From contig PQAM01000006.1 of the NCBI GenBank assembly GCA_003104975.1, positions 1-64,000 of the forward strand: a stretch of DNA of 64,000 nt, given 5' to 3'. The notes under the pieces are model-generated. The model had not been told where the DNA came from and made no database searches. It saw nothing but the letters and a program-made list of their open reading frames with translations. Below are positions 7,193-15,276 of this stretch, piece by piece. Origin of the DNA: Candidatus Methylomirabilota bacterium (GTDB lineage: Bacteria; Methylomirabilota; Methylomirabilia; Methylomirabilales; Methylomirabilaceae). Within the stretch, counting starts at the first letter, position 1, and each line of letters begins with the position of its first letter. The translations under genes and the position numbers were made by a program.

Positions 7193-8611
7193 CTAGCCAA
7201 GACGCATGAGCAACTGAAGGAACCCCTTGAGCGGCCCACTGAACAGCTTTTCCCGGTAGTACTGATCGGCCGCCCGGCGCACGCCCTCGGCGAGGGTGGG
7301 GTAGGTATGGATGGTCTGTGCGAGCGCGCCGACCGGGAGCCCCTTCCGCATCGCGAGGATCACCTCCTGGATGAGGTCGCCGGCCTGAGGGCCCAGGATA
7401 TGGGCTCCCATGATCTTCCCCTTCGGCGTACAGACAAGCTTTATCAGGCCTACCGCCTCCCCGTCGCAGAGGGCTCGGTCCAGGTCTCCAAAGCTGTACC
7501 GATAGACCTTCACATTTCCGAACTGCTCCCCGGCTTCGACCTCGGTTAAGCCGACCCTGGCCACCTCGGGATCGGTGAAGGTGCACCAGGGGACGGCTGA
7601 ATAGTTCGCCTTGCTCTTGAACGGAAACAGCGCATTGCGGACGACCAGACGGGCCTGATACTCTGCCACGTGGGTAAAGAGGAGCTTCCCTGTGATGTCG
7701 CCACAGGCCCAGATGTTCCGAGCGGTGGTCCGTAACGTTTCGTCCACAATGATCCCCTTACTGTTATAGCTCACCCCTGCCGCCTCGAGGTTCAACCCCT
7801 CCACATTCGGCCGCCTGCCGGTCGCCAGGAAGATCTCCTCGGCCCTAAAGGTCACCGCTACACCGCTGCACTCTCCGTGGACAAGCTTCTGAGTTCCATC
7901 CTTCTCTACTCGAAATGCCTTGGTGCAGGTGTGGATGTCGATCCCCTCAGTCCGGAGGATCGCCTCCAGCGCCTGGGCGATCTCTTGCTCTTCCCGAGGC
8001 AGGATCTGCCCCACCACCTCCAAGACTATTACCCGGACGCCAAAGCGCGCGAAGAGCTGGGCGAACTCGATTCCAATGGGCCCTGCCCCCAGGATTACGA
8101 CCGATCGAGGGAGATGCGAAAGCGTCAAAGCGCTGACGTGGTCTAGGAAGCCGACCTCCTCCAACCCCTCAATCGGAGGGACAGCAGTCCTTGAGCCGGT
8201 GGCGATGACGACCTTCTTGGCGGCAATCCGCTCCCCTCCAACCTTGAGCTCTGTAGGGGAGAAGAAGCTCGCCTGGTCGGAAAAGAGCGTGACACCGAGC
8301 CCCTTAAACCGCTCCGGGGAGTCGTGCTTTCCTACCTGCTGTTGCACCTGTCGCATCCGGTCCATCACCTTCACAAAATCGAAGGAGACCTCGGGCGTAT
8401 TCAGGCCAAAATCGGCTGCCCGGCGCATCAGGTGCAGGACTTTCGCGGAGCGGATCAGGGCCTTGGAGGGGACGCAGCCCGTGTGTAGGCATTCGCCCCC
8501 AAGCCGGTCGCGCTCGATGAGCGCGACCTTGACGCCGAGGGACGCAGCGCCGGCAGCAGTCACAAGCCCCGCCGTACCGCCCCCGATCACGGCAAGATCA
8601 AAGGTGTCCAT
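7193..8611 (-). CDS. MerA/dihydrolipoamide-dehydrogenase-like flavoprotein disulfide reductase
   Basis: 472 residues of the class I pyridine nucleotide-disulfide oxidoreductase family. It has an N-terminal FAD site (LAVIGGGTAGLVTAAGAA), redox-active pair GGECLHTGCVPSKAL (C41 and C46), an NAD(P)H site (VVILGAGPIGIEFAQ), second FAD motif (NIWACGDITG) and C-terminal dimer motif HTYPTLAEGV. It lacks the N-terminal HMA domain and the C-terminal vicinal cysteine pair that define mercuric reductase, and ends in FLQLLMRLG. It is therefore a MerA-related reductase of unproven substrate; another disulfide, selenide or metal compound is possible. Its start overlaps the stop of the glycosyltransferase gene (TGATG). 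Confidence 0.85.
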   Translation of the reverse strand: MDTFDLAVIGGGTAGLVTAAGAASLGVKVALIERDRLGGECLHTGCVPSKALIRSAKVLHLMRRAADFGLNTPEVSFDFVKVMDRMRQVQQQVGKHDSPERFKGLGVTLFSDQASFFSPTELKVGGERIAAKKVVIATGSRTAVPPIEGLEEVGFLDHVSALTLSHLPRSVVILGAGPIGIEFAQLFARFGVRVIVLEVVGQILPREEQEIAQALEAILRTEGIDIHTCTKAFRVEKDGTQKLVHGECSGVAVTFRAEEIFLATGRRPNVEGLNLEAAGVSYNSKGIIVDETLRTTARNIWACGDITGKLLFTHVAEYQARLVVRNALFPFKSKANYSAVPWCTFTDPEVARVGLTEVEAGEQFGNVKVYRYSFGDLDRALCDGEAVGLIKLVCTPKGKIMGAHILGPQAGDLIQEVILAMRKGLPVGALAQTIHTYPTLAEGVRRAADQYYREKLFSGPLKGFLQLLMRLG

Positions 8612-9336
8612 CAGATCCTCCTTGCGCTTGAAGCGGGCCGTTTAACATCCGATGAAGGCGCGTGGCCGTAGTAGAGCCGGTAGAGTAGATCAGAGCCCAC
8701 ACCGACGAAATAGAGAAAACGAAGAGTCCACATCAGCAGGATGATCCGGAAGATTCCCTCCCGCTCCCACTTCCGCGCCGATGTCGTGACCTTCGAGCGA
8801 AGACATGCCATCCTCCCCATCTTTTTCAGCCGTTTCGTCAGCTCCACATCTTCCATCAAAGGGATGTCAGGATACCCTTCCAACTCTTCGAATGTCTGCC
8901 GTCTCACAAAGAGGGCCTGATCACCGGTGCAGATCTTCGTGAGGCGCGAGCGAAGGTTGATAAAAAAGGCGATGACCGTGAAGACCGGGCGAGGATTATC
9001 AAATCGGATGTCGAAGCGTCCAGACACAATATCGGGATTGCTCACGGCTTCAAGGATCGCCGCTTCTGCCCCGGCAGGCAGGAGCGTATCAGCATGGAGG
9101 AAGAGCAGGCTCTGCCCCTTCGCCACCTTCGTGCCTGCGTTCATTTGCCTGGCCCTCCCCCGCTCGCTCGAGAAGAGCCTCACATGGGGAAACCGGCGCA
9201 CAACCGCGCTGGTCTCATCCTCACTTCCCCCGTCCACGACAATGACTTCGACCCCGGGGCAAACCACCCGGAGATGCGGAAGCAGGCGCTCAAGATTCTC
9301 TGCCTCGTTGAGGACCGGAATGATCACGCTTAGCAT
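8611..9336 (-). CDS. Family 2 glycosyltransferase, TIGR04283 type (rSAM/selenodomain-associated)
   Basis: 241 residues. The GT-A start MLSVIIPVLNEAENLERLLP, the nucleotide-sugar part VEVIVVDGGSEDET, and ERGRARQMNAG and LLFLHADTLLP identify the short glycosyltransferase group named transferase 2, rSAM/selenodomain-associated (TIGR04283). The motif YPDIPLMEDVELTKRL and a C-terminal membrane-contacting stretch (IFRIILLMWTLRFLYFVGVG) complete it. That family is named for co-occurring with radical SAM proteins and selenium-containing domains, which agrees with the selenoproteins and ArsS in this operon. Substrate unknown; arsenosugar or envelope glycan modification is a guess. Confidence 0.85.
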   Translation of the reverse strand: MLSVIIPVLNEAENLERLLPHLRVVCPGVEVIVVDGGSEDETSAVVRRFPHVRLFSSERGRARQMNAGTKVAKGQSLLFLHADTLLPAGAEAAILEAVSNPDIVSGRFDIRFDNPRPVFTVIAFFINLRSRLTKICTGDQALFVRRQTFEELEGYPDIPLMEDVELTKRLKKMGRMACLRSKVTTSARKWEREGIFRIILLMWTLRFLYFVGVGSDLLYRLYYGHAPSSDVKRPASSARRI

Positions 9337-9348
9337 CTCTCCTGCCTC

Positions 9349-10113
9349 CTAACGGTCCCCGCTTTCCACCGACCGGAGCACAATGTCGTCGTAGTACGCC
9401 ACAGCGGACTCACCGGTATTGTCGGTGTCGGTCATCAGCGCGATACCGGCGATCCGAGGAGGTTCTGCGCCGAAGAGGCGCTTATAATCGGCATAGAGGT
9501 TTCGCTCCTCGAGCACCCACCGCCCCACGTTTTCCGCCCTACTCTCCACAGCGATCATCTTCGCCCGATCGGTGTAGGCGTTATCGATGGCCGTTCCCCT
9601 GGGGAGTCGGTTGTCCCAGATGTAGTTAATGACATGCTTTGGCGGGTACTCGCCATAGATGAGCTTGTAAGTCCCATAGCTGGTCCTCTCCCAGAGTGTG
9701 GCGTTTCGAGCGTCATACTGGAAGGCCACGTACACGCGAGCTGGGTAGTCGTCGCCTTCTTTGCGGCGGGCATCTCCCTTGGCGAGGATATTCTCCACCT
9801 TCCATCGCCAGGAGAGGATCTGGTAGACCTTTGGATCGAGGTCCAGCGCCTTGTACAGGCCAGAAGCCGATGCATGGCTTTCCGCTTTCACGATGTAGTT
9901 GTCACCCTCCTGAATCACGGTGTAACGGGTCTTCGCAGGGATCTTCCGGAATGTCAACGATGTCCAGCCGTGGGGTAGGCCCCCTGGATCGGTTGGAGGG
10001 CCGAATCGGTCCACCACCAGCAGTTCCCCGCCAAGACCCCAGGCGACCGCACAGAGCGAGAGTACGGCGACAAAGGCGGAGGTGTAGATGATGCTCCGTT
10101 GTGCTCTTCTCAT
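9349..10113 (-). CDS. DUF3047 exported protein
   Basis: 254 residues from ATG 10113 (ATG 10137 is also possible but would overlap the TVP38 stop by 17 bases). It has an N-terminal signal or anchor (IIYTSAFVAVLSLCAVAWGL). The body matches DUF3047 in pattern: VVDRFGPPTDPGGLPHGW, then SASGLYKALDLDPKVY, ILSWRWKVENIL, YPARVYVAFQYD and IAGIALMTDTDNTGESA, ending with YYDDIVLRS. The fold is likely a carbohydrate-binding-like beta sandwich; no enzyme function is known. Located between TVP38 and the glycosyltransferase in the same operon. Confidence 0.75.
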   Translation of the reverse strand: MRRAQRSIIYTSAFVAVLSLCAVAWGLGGELLVVDRFGPPTDPGGLPHGWTSLTFRKIPAKTRYTVIQEGDNYIVKAESHASASGLYKALDLDPKVYQILSWRWKVENILAKGDARRKEGDDYPARVYVAFQYDARNATLWERTSYGTYKLIYGEYPPKHVINYIWDNRLPRGTAIDNAYTDRAKMIAVESRAENVGRWVLEERNLYADYKRLFGAEPPRIAGIALMTDTDNTGESAVAYYDDIVLRSVESGDR

Positions 10114-10120
10114 CACCGGT

Positions 10121-10831
10121 TCACCGCAGCAGGTCATCCGTGGCTGGGCTGGTTTTGTTCAGCCATCGGGGAATAAGCGTAACCAAGACCAGCAAGGCCC
10201 CCGCAATCCCCAGGTAAAGCAAAGTCCGCTGTATGTCCCCGCCCCCTTCTGAGAGGGCGCCACCGGCGAAGGTGTAGGCCGCTGTCCCTGGCAGCATGCA
10301 AGGCCAGGAGGTCAGGAGATGGCTCCAGAAGCCGATCCGGGTTAGACCGTAGGCGTAGTTTTGAAGGTTGAAGGGAAACAGGGGGACGAGACGGGTAATC
10401 ATGACAATCTGCCAGCCGTACCGGGCCACCGCCTGGTCGATCTTCGCGAGCCGGCGGTTCTCCGATACCCACCGCTCCACCATCCCCCTCGCGCCATAGC
10501 GGGCGATGAGGAAGGTGAGCGCCACGCCGATAGTGGAGGCGATGGAGACATAGACGGTTCCCCAGATGGGACCGAAGGCGACGCCACCCAGGACCGTGAT
10601 CGGGAGGCCAGGCACGAAGAAGATGACCGCCAGGATGTAGCCCGTGATGAAGACGAGGGGAGCTAACGATCCAAAACTGTCGATCCACACCTTTAGATAG
10701 GCAAGATTTTTCAGGCTGAGGATCTCCTGGAGGCCGAAGGCCCTGGCCAGGAACGCCCCTGCCAGGACGATCCCCGCCAGCAGGAGCAACCGTTCCCACG
10801 GTCTTTTTGACCTGTGAACGACTTCACTCAA
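10121..10831 (-). CDS. TVP38/TMEM64 family membrane protein
   Basis: 236 residues with about five to six membrane segments. The signature VMITRLVPLFPFNLQNYAYGL, then GFWSHLLTSWPCMLPGTAAY, is the conserved region of the TVP38/TMEM64 (SNARE-associated, DedA-related) family. Members are thought to act in lipid or small-molecule movement across the inner membrane, but the substrate is not known. Its ATG overlaps the last codons of the GrdB-like selenoprotein gene, so the two are translationally coupled. Confidence 0.85.
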   Translation of the reverse strand: MSEVVHRSKRPWERLLLLAGIVLAGAFLARAFGLQEILSLKNLAYLKVWIDSFGSLAPLVFITGYILAVIFFVPGLPITVLGGVAFGPIWGTVYVSIASTIGVALTFLIARYGARGMVERWVSENRRLAKIDQAVARYGWQIVMITRLVPLFPFNLQNYAYGLTRIGFWSHLLTSWPCMLPGTAAYTFAGGALSEGGGDIQRTLLYLGIAGALLVLVTLIPRWLNKTSPATDDLLR

Positions 10832-11621
10832 AGCGATGCCTCCTCCACCGATACCCCGGCTCCAGGATGGTCCCCGGTTCGGTCATGGTCTCCAGGGCCT
10901 GCAGCGCATCAAGCAGGATCGTGCGCTGCTGCTTGACAGCAAAGGCTTCGCCGAGGGGATGGCCGAAAGGGTAGTGAAGGTAAAGGGCCCGTGGCGGCTT
11001 CACCTTCTTCGTCACCTCTTTCTGGAGCGTGATCCCGATCGTCGGAATCCCTTCCGCCTCGATGGCACGCTGCAGCAGGCCCACGGCCTGGTTGCAGAGC
11101 CCTCAGGCCGGGGTGAGGACCACAGCCTCTGCCCCGTCGCGCCGCAGGCGACGCGCTACCTCAGGTGCGGTCTGCTGTACCAGCGTCTTCACGTGCGGGC
11201 CGTCAATATGCCCCATGAAGCCATAGACAAAGGGGGCGATCCCCCCGATCAGCCCTTCGGCCTTGAGCTCCTTCAGTCGGTCCAAGGGCAGGACCACATT
11301 GAGATCTTTGTCTGCCGCTGAGTGGTCATAGTATTTGTGGGTGATCGTCAGCTCTTGTGGCTTTGTGTCCGCCGAAATGACTCGAAAGCTGGGATCGCCG
11401 TTCGGATCGTCCATGTCAAAAGGGGGTTGAGCCTTCAGGTGGACCCCCGCCGTAGTCACGAGGCCGATCACACTCTCTCGAATCGGCTTCTTCACAAGCG
11501 TCCACGGGATCCCTTCCGTCTCCACGAAACGATGGCGCCTGGCCCAGCGCTCGGAAAGCCAGGGCAGACGCTTGTAGAGCTGCACCATCAGCACGTTGGT
11601 CAGATCCTGAAGCCGTCCCAT
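10824..11621 (-). CDS. Short GrdB-like (glycine/sarcosine/betaine reductase family) protein with in-frame UGA, candidate selenoprotein
   Basis: 265 residues from ATG 11621 if the UGA at 11103-11105 (residue 173) is decoded. The region VARRLRRDGAEAVVLTPAUG followed by LCNQAVGLLQRAIEAEGIPT matches the selenocysteine region of selenoprotein B (GrdB/PrdB), where a UxxC pair follows a strand ending in T. Other family features are RVISADTKPQELTITHKYYD, LPLDRLKELKAEGLIGGIAP and YPFGHPLGEAF. It is much shorter than classical GrdB (over 400 residues), matching the group annotated as glycine/betaine/sarcosine/D-proline reductase family selenoprotein B. It lies between the PiT transporter and TVP38, so reductive cleavage of a C-As, C-Se or C-N bond in an arsenic- or selenium-linked pathway is possible; this is inference. 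Confidence 0.85.
11070..11097 (-). promoter_or_regulatory. Strong putative SECIS hairpin for the GrdB-like gene
   Basis: Lower stem CTGCA/TGCAG (5 bp), a small internal loop (AC against C), upper stem CAGGCC/GGCCTG (6 bp) and apical loop GTG. The loop starts 18 nt after the UGA at 11103-11105. This is the best bipartite SECIS-like structure in the window. Confidence 0.7.
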
Positions 11622-11643
11622 CAGTGAGCTCGCATGTGCGCCT

Positions 11644-12771
11644 TCAGGCGACCCGTTGCAACAGGACGTAGATGCCTGCCGCCACTAACGCCGCGACCGG
11701 AAGCGTGATAACCCAGGCCAGCACGATATTCCGGACCACACCCCATTGAGCCTTGCCGTTGCTGGCGCCAATCCCGAACAGCGCCCCGCACGAGACGTGG
11801 GTGGTCGAGACCGGCAGACCCCACCTGGAGGCGAAGATGACCAGAAAGCTCGTCACGAGATTCGCGATGACCCCCTGGTCGGCGTCCATCGCGGTGATCC
11901 GTGTGCTCACGGTCTCGGCCACGCTCCGCGCATGCAGCAGCCCGCCCAAAGCCATGAACAACGCGACCAGAGACGCCCCCCACGTGAGGTCAACACTTCC
12001 CGCTGCAACACCCAGCGCGACGATCTTCGGGGTATCGTTGAGCCCTCTGGCAAAGCTCACCGCCCCTGCGCTCAGGTAATGGACGCCGTCGAGGACGGTC
12101 TGGGCACTTACGCCCATCATCGTACCGGTATAGCGCCGCCGGCACCCCTCCGCTTCATCCAGGACGACACGAAGGGGCGTTGTCCCAATGGGCAGGTGAC
12201 GCCCTTCAGCGGTCGTGGCGACGGCAACGGGCACAAATTCCTCCCCTACACAGAGACAGGCCTCTTTTGTGATGCCTGTCCAATTGGCCGCAAGCCTGAA
12301 CAGGGGGTACGCGAGCAACGCCAATCCCACGGCCAGTAATGGGCTCACCATGAGCGGTTTCAAAAAGTTGGTCCACAGCGTCGAGAAACCCAAATCGAAT
12401 CCCACTGCCACAAGGCCGGTCCCGATCATGGCGCCGGTCAGACTGTGGGTGGTCGAGATGGGCGCCCCAATCTTGGTTGCCAGGGCCACGGTGAAGGCCG
12501 CACCCAGGATGACGGCCACGAGAAACGGCTTCGACCCTGCGAGGGCGGCGGGGATCAGACCACGTCCCCCAAACGTCTGGATCAGCGTTGTGGCAACAAA
12601 CGCGGCGGCCACTGAACCGGTAAGCGTTGCCCCCGTCGCCAACCAGAGGGCCTTTCTGTAGGTCGTCGTGCCGCTCCCAAAGAGGGTGGCCACCCCCTTA
12701 AAATTGTCATTGGCCCCGTTGGCATAGGCAACGAACATCGACGCCGCGAATAGCAGTACCGTCCAAGGCAT
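11644..12771 (-). CDS. PiT-family inorganic phosphate transporter
   Basis: 375 residues from ATG 12771, preceded by AAGGAGCACGCAT. The two PiT signatures occur as an inverted pair: YANGANDNFKGVATLFG near the N-terminus and SFARGLNDTPKIVALGVAAG in the second half, each followed by the GxPxSTTH motif (GAPISTTHSLTGAM and GLPVSTTHVSCGAL). About ten membrane helices with a central hydrophilic loop around residues 180-240. It imports phosphate by cation symport. Placed between arsS and the GrdB-like gene, it could matter for discriminating phosphate from arsenate, but this is not shown. Confidence 0.9.
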   Translation of the reverse strand: MPWTVLLFAASMFVAYANGANDNFKGVATLFGSGTTTYRKALWLATGATLTGSVAAAFVATTLIQTFGGRGLIPAALAGSKPFLVAVILGAAFTVALATKIGAPISTTHSLTGAMIGTGLVAVGFDLGFSTLWTNFLKPLMVSPLLAVGLALLAYPLFRLAANWTGITKEACLCVGEEFVPVAVATTAEGRHLPIGTTPLRVVLDEAEGCRRRYTGTMMGVSAQTVLDGVHYLSAGAVSFARGLNDTPKIVALGVAAGSVDLTWGASLVALFMALGGLLHARSVAETVSTRITAMDADQGVIANLVTSFLVIFASRWGLPVSTTHVSCGALFGIGASNGKAQWGVVRNIVLAWVITLPVAALVAAGIYVLLQRVA

Positions 12772-12782
12772 ATGCGTGCTCC

Positions 12783-13763
12783 TTATGAGATTATGGCCCC
12801 ACCGCAACTGCTCCCTGCCCCAGCGGTACAGGCATAGCAGTGGTTCCCGACCAGGATCTGGCGGCCCTCGACTGCATCTGCAGCCAGTTCCCAGATCTTC
12901 AGCGGCCGTCCTTTTCCATCTTGCAGCGGCATGTTAAGTGCCTGATTGAAATCACAATCGTACACCGACCCTTCCCAGCCCACGCTCAACAGGTTCCTGC
13001 ACATCACACGGTCCAAGGTTGCCGGGTTGAAGGCCGACTCCAGGAGACCCATGTAGCGGTCGTACTCCCGGCGCAGCGTCAGGAACTTCTCGAAGCGTGT
13101 GATCGGCACGTTCGTGAGGCAGTAGAGGCGGTTAAACACAATGCCATATTTCTCGTGAAGGACGCGCTTGTAGTCGGCTTCCAGCCCGGCCTGCGGCGGC
13201 GGCAAGTGCGCGCCCAGCGGATTGTAGACCAGGTGCAACTCCAGCCCTGTTCCCGGCATGCTGTAGCCCAGACGGTTCAACATCTGGAGGGCTCGGATGC
13301 TCAACTCGAATGTCCCGTCTCCTCGCTGGCGATCCACGTTCGCTTCGAGATAGCAAGGCAGCGAAGCGATCAACTCAACCCGATTCTCCCTGAAGAACTC
13401 CGGCAGGTAGTATTTCCCAGGCTCAAAGAGAACGGTGAGGTTGCACCGATCGATGACATGGCGCTTGAGCCGCACGCAGGACTTCACAAGGTACTCGAAG
13501 TTTGGATTCAGTTCAGGCGCGCCGCCCGTGATGTCTACAGTGGGGATCGCCGAGCTCTCTACAAACTGGAGAACGGCCTCGACGGTTTCACGCCCCATGA
13601 TCTCCTTGCGTCCCGGCCCCGCCTCCACATGGCAGTGGATGCAGGCCTGGTTGCAGTATCTCCCCATGTTCACCTGGAGCACATCGATCTGACGCTTGCG
13701 AAAGCCGTCACCGGCCTCCTTAATCCTCTGAGCAAAGTGTTGCATGGTTCGCTCGTCACTCAC
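12783..13763 (-). CDS. arsS: Arsenosugar biosynthesis radical SAM protein ArsS-like (rSAM/SeCys, TIGR04167 type)
   Basis: 326 residues from a GTG that overlaps the arsM stop (GTGA); ATG at 13745 is an alternative. The radical SAM cluster motif is GRYCNQACIHCHVEAGP (C37, C41, C44). It also has TVDITGGAPELNPNF, and a cysteine-rich C-terminus GNHCYACTAGAGSSCGGA typical of TIGR04167. This family is called radical SAM/SeCys because some members have selenocysteine in the C-terminal motif; here all positions are cysteine. ArsS makes dimethylarsinoyl-adenosine derivatives from dimethylarsenite and SAM, next to ArsM. The C-terminal part (YDCDFNQALNMPL) binds further iron-sulfur clusters in relatives. 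Confidence 0.88.
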   Translation of the reverse strand: MSDERTMQHFAQRIKEAGDGFRKRQIDVLQVNMGRYCNQACIHCHVEAGPGRKEIMGRETVEAVLQFVESSAIPTVDITGGAPELNPNFEYLVKSCVRLKRHVIDRCNLTVLFEPGKYYLPEFFRENRVELIASLPCYLEANVDRQRGDGTFELSIRALQMLNRLGYSMPGTGLELHLVYNPLGAHLPPPQAGLEADYKRVLHEKYGIVFNRLYCLTNVPITRFEKFLTLRREYDRYMGLLESAFNPATLDRVMCRNLLSVGWEGSVYDCDFNQALNMPLQDGKGRPLKIWELAADAVEGRQILVGNHCYACTAGAGSSCGGAIIS

Positions 13764-14986
13764 GGACAGCAGGCGCTTCCAGGACCGCAGACATTGGGCG
13801 AGGTCTGCGTGGCCTTGTAGTCCATTCCCTTGGTCTCGCGGGGATGGCGCCGCTCCGTCCGCCTGCAGTCAAACACTTCGGCCTCCTCCAGCGGGATCTC
13901 TTCTCTGGGCGGCACAGGGATAACCTGATCCTGATATGGGGGCTTGGCATAGAGCTGGTAGGTCTTGTCGCAGACCGCGACCCGTACCCCACGCGGCAGA
14001 ACGTGGTTGTCATCGTCGACTACCTGTTTCCACGGGCCACGATAGATCACCGCCTGGTTTCGCTCAATGCAGGGTCCTTCCTTTCCCTTGTAGGCCGTGA
14101 GCGTGATCGAGCGAAACTCGATCCCCTCGATCGTCTGATACGGTTCCGCCCTCATCTCCTCGATATGCATCCCGTAGAACTTAGCCTCCTCAAAGGCGCG
14201 GAGTAACTCTTCTTCCTGGAAGGCGCCTGAGACGCAGCCGCTCCAGAGCTCGGGATCGTGCTTCAGGTGGTCCGGAACAGGTTCATCGCTCACGATATCG
14301 GCAATGGCGACCCGTCCGCCTTTCTTGAGAACGCGATACATCTCGGAAAAAAGCTGCCGCTTGTCCTCGGACCGGACCAGATTCAGGACACAGTTGGAGA
14401 CAATCACATCGATCGATTCATCAGGAATCAGCGGGTGCGTCTGCGAGATTCGCTCCTCGAATTCGCGCAGTTTGAAAAGATCAGCGGTGCGATGCACAGG
14501 GTGACGCGTCAGATATTCTTCCACGAGATCCAGATTGAGCTTGAGATTTTGAATCCTGCCTCGGCGAAACTCCACGTTGTGATAACCAAGCCGCTGTCCT
14601 ACAGCGTCCTGATACTTACGGGCCAGCACCAGCATCTCCTCATTGAAGTCGACGCCGATGACCTTCCCCTTCGGCCCGACGATCTGGCAAATGATGTAAC
14701 AGGCCTTCCCACTCCCGGAACCGAGATCGAGAACGGTCTCCCCTTCCCTCACGTATCGTGACGGGTCTCCACACCCGTAATCCTTCCTGATGATCTCCTC
14801 GGGGATGACTTCCAGGAGAGATCGGTCGTAGTTGACCGGGACACACAAGCCGGCCTCAACCTCCCGGGCCGCTTGCTCATACCGCTCCAACACCGCCTCT
14901 TCAACACCGGCCCTTCGAGCATTACCGTTGTTCTTCCCGTTATTTGTTCGTTGCCTCTCGCCACTCACAGGCGTTTCTTCCCTCAT
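13760..14986 (-). CDS. arsM: Arsenite S-adenosylmethionine methyltransferase ArsM-like with long C-terminal extension
   Basis: 408 residues from ATG 14986 (RBS GGGAGGTGGAC). SAM-binding motif I is VLDLGSGSGKACYI, followed by VIGVDFNEEML. Three cysteines line up with the arsenite ligands of ArsM: DYGCGDP (about residue 72), SNCVLNL (about 199) and SGCVSGAF (about 251). It is longer than most ArsM; an extra region of about 130 residues (VIYRGPWKQVVDDDNH, VRVAVCDKTYQLYAKPP) ends in NVCGPGSACCP, which could bind arsenic. Its function would be sequential methylation of As(III), feeding ArsS. First gene of the long minus-strand series, with a repeat element and a hairpin upstream. Confidence 0.88.
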   Translation of the reverse strand: MREETPVSGERQRTNNGKNNGNARRAGVEEAVLERYEQAAREVEAGLCVPVNYDRSLLEVIPEEIIRKDYGCGDPSRYVREGETVLDLGSGSGKACYIICQIVGPKGKVIGVDFNEEMLVLARKYQDAVGQRLGYHNVEFRRGRIQNLKLNLDLVEEYLTRHPVHRTADLFKLREFEERISQTHPLIPDESIDVIVSNCVLNLVRSEDKRQLFSEMYRVLKKGGRVAIADIVSDEPVPDHLKHDPELWSGCVSGAFQEEELLRAFEEAKFYGMHIEEMRAEPYQTIEGIEFRSITLTAYKGKEGPCIERNQAVIYRGPWKQVVDDDNHVLPRGVRVAVCDKTYQLYAKPPYQDQVIPVPPREEIPLEEAEVFDCRRTERRHPRETKGMDYKATQTSPNVCGPGSACCP

Positions 14987-15009
14987 GTCCACCTCCCGCG
15001 AAAAACATT

Positions 15010-15026
15010 CCGGCTTTTTCAGCCGG
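15010..15026. other. Perfect hairpin in the arsM leader
   Basis: CCGGCT and AGCCGG (6 bp) flank loop TTTTC, 24 bases upstream of the arsM start. It lacks a U-run in either direction, so it is not a clear terminator. Confidence 0.4.
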
Positions 15027-15060
15027 CCCCAAGGTCAGCCTGATCTACAAAAGATCGGGC

Positions 15061-15193
15061 CTAGTACTTACTTGCGAAAGTTAGCGCACATAAGCCGTCA
15101 TACCCGCGAAAGCGGGTATCCAGTAACATCAATGGATTCCCGCTTAAGGACTGCGGGAATGACGTTACGGGTATTATTGCAATCAAGTACTAG
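15061..15193 (-). repeat. MITE-like repeat, right copy (133 bp), inverted relative to the left copy
   Basis: It starts CTAGTACTTACTTGCGAAAG and ends CAATCAAGTACTAG, so both ends carry the inverted terminal sequence CTAGTACTT. Apart from a shortened central hairpin and a few changes it is the reverse complement of 1191-1350. It lies upstream of arsM. Together with the left copy it brackets a block in which all genes are on the minus strand. Confidence 0.85.
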
Positions 15194-15276
15194 TCCTCCC
15201 CCGTGTCACTTGCTGTTAAGATGAGTATAGCGAAGAAAACGATTCGCCTCCCTATAGGAATTCACAGTTCAAGCCA

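Noticed and set aside
7193-8611. Calling the flavoprotein mercuric reductase (merA)
   Set aside because: No NmerA domain and no C-terminal Cys-Cys pair; only the general disulfide reductase core is present.
12783-12860. Selenocysteine in the C-terminal motif of the ArsS-like protein
   Set aside because: The motif CYACTAGAGSSCGG has only TGC/TGT codons here and no in-frame UGA.
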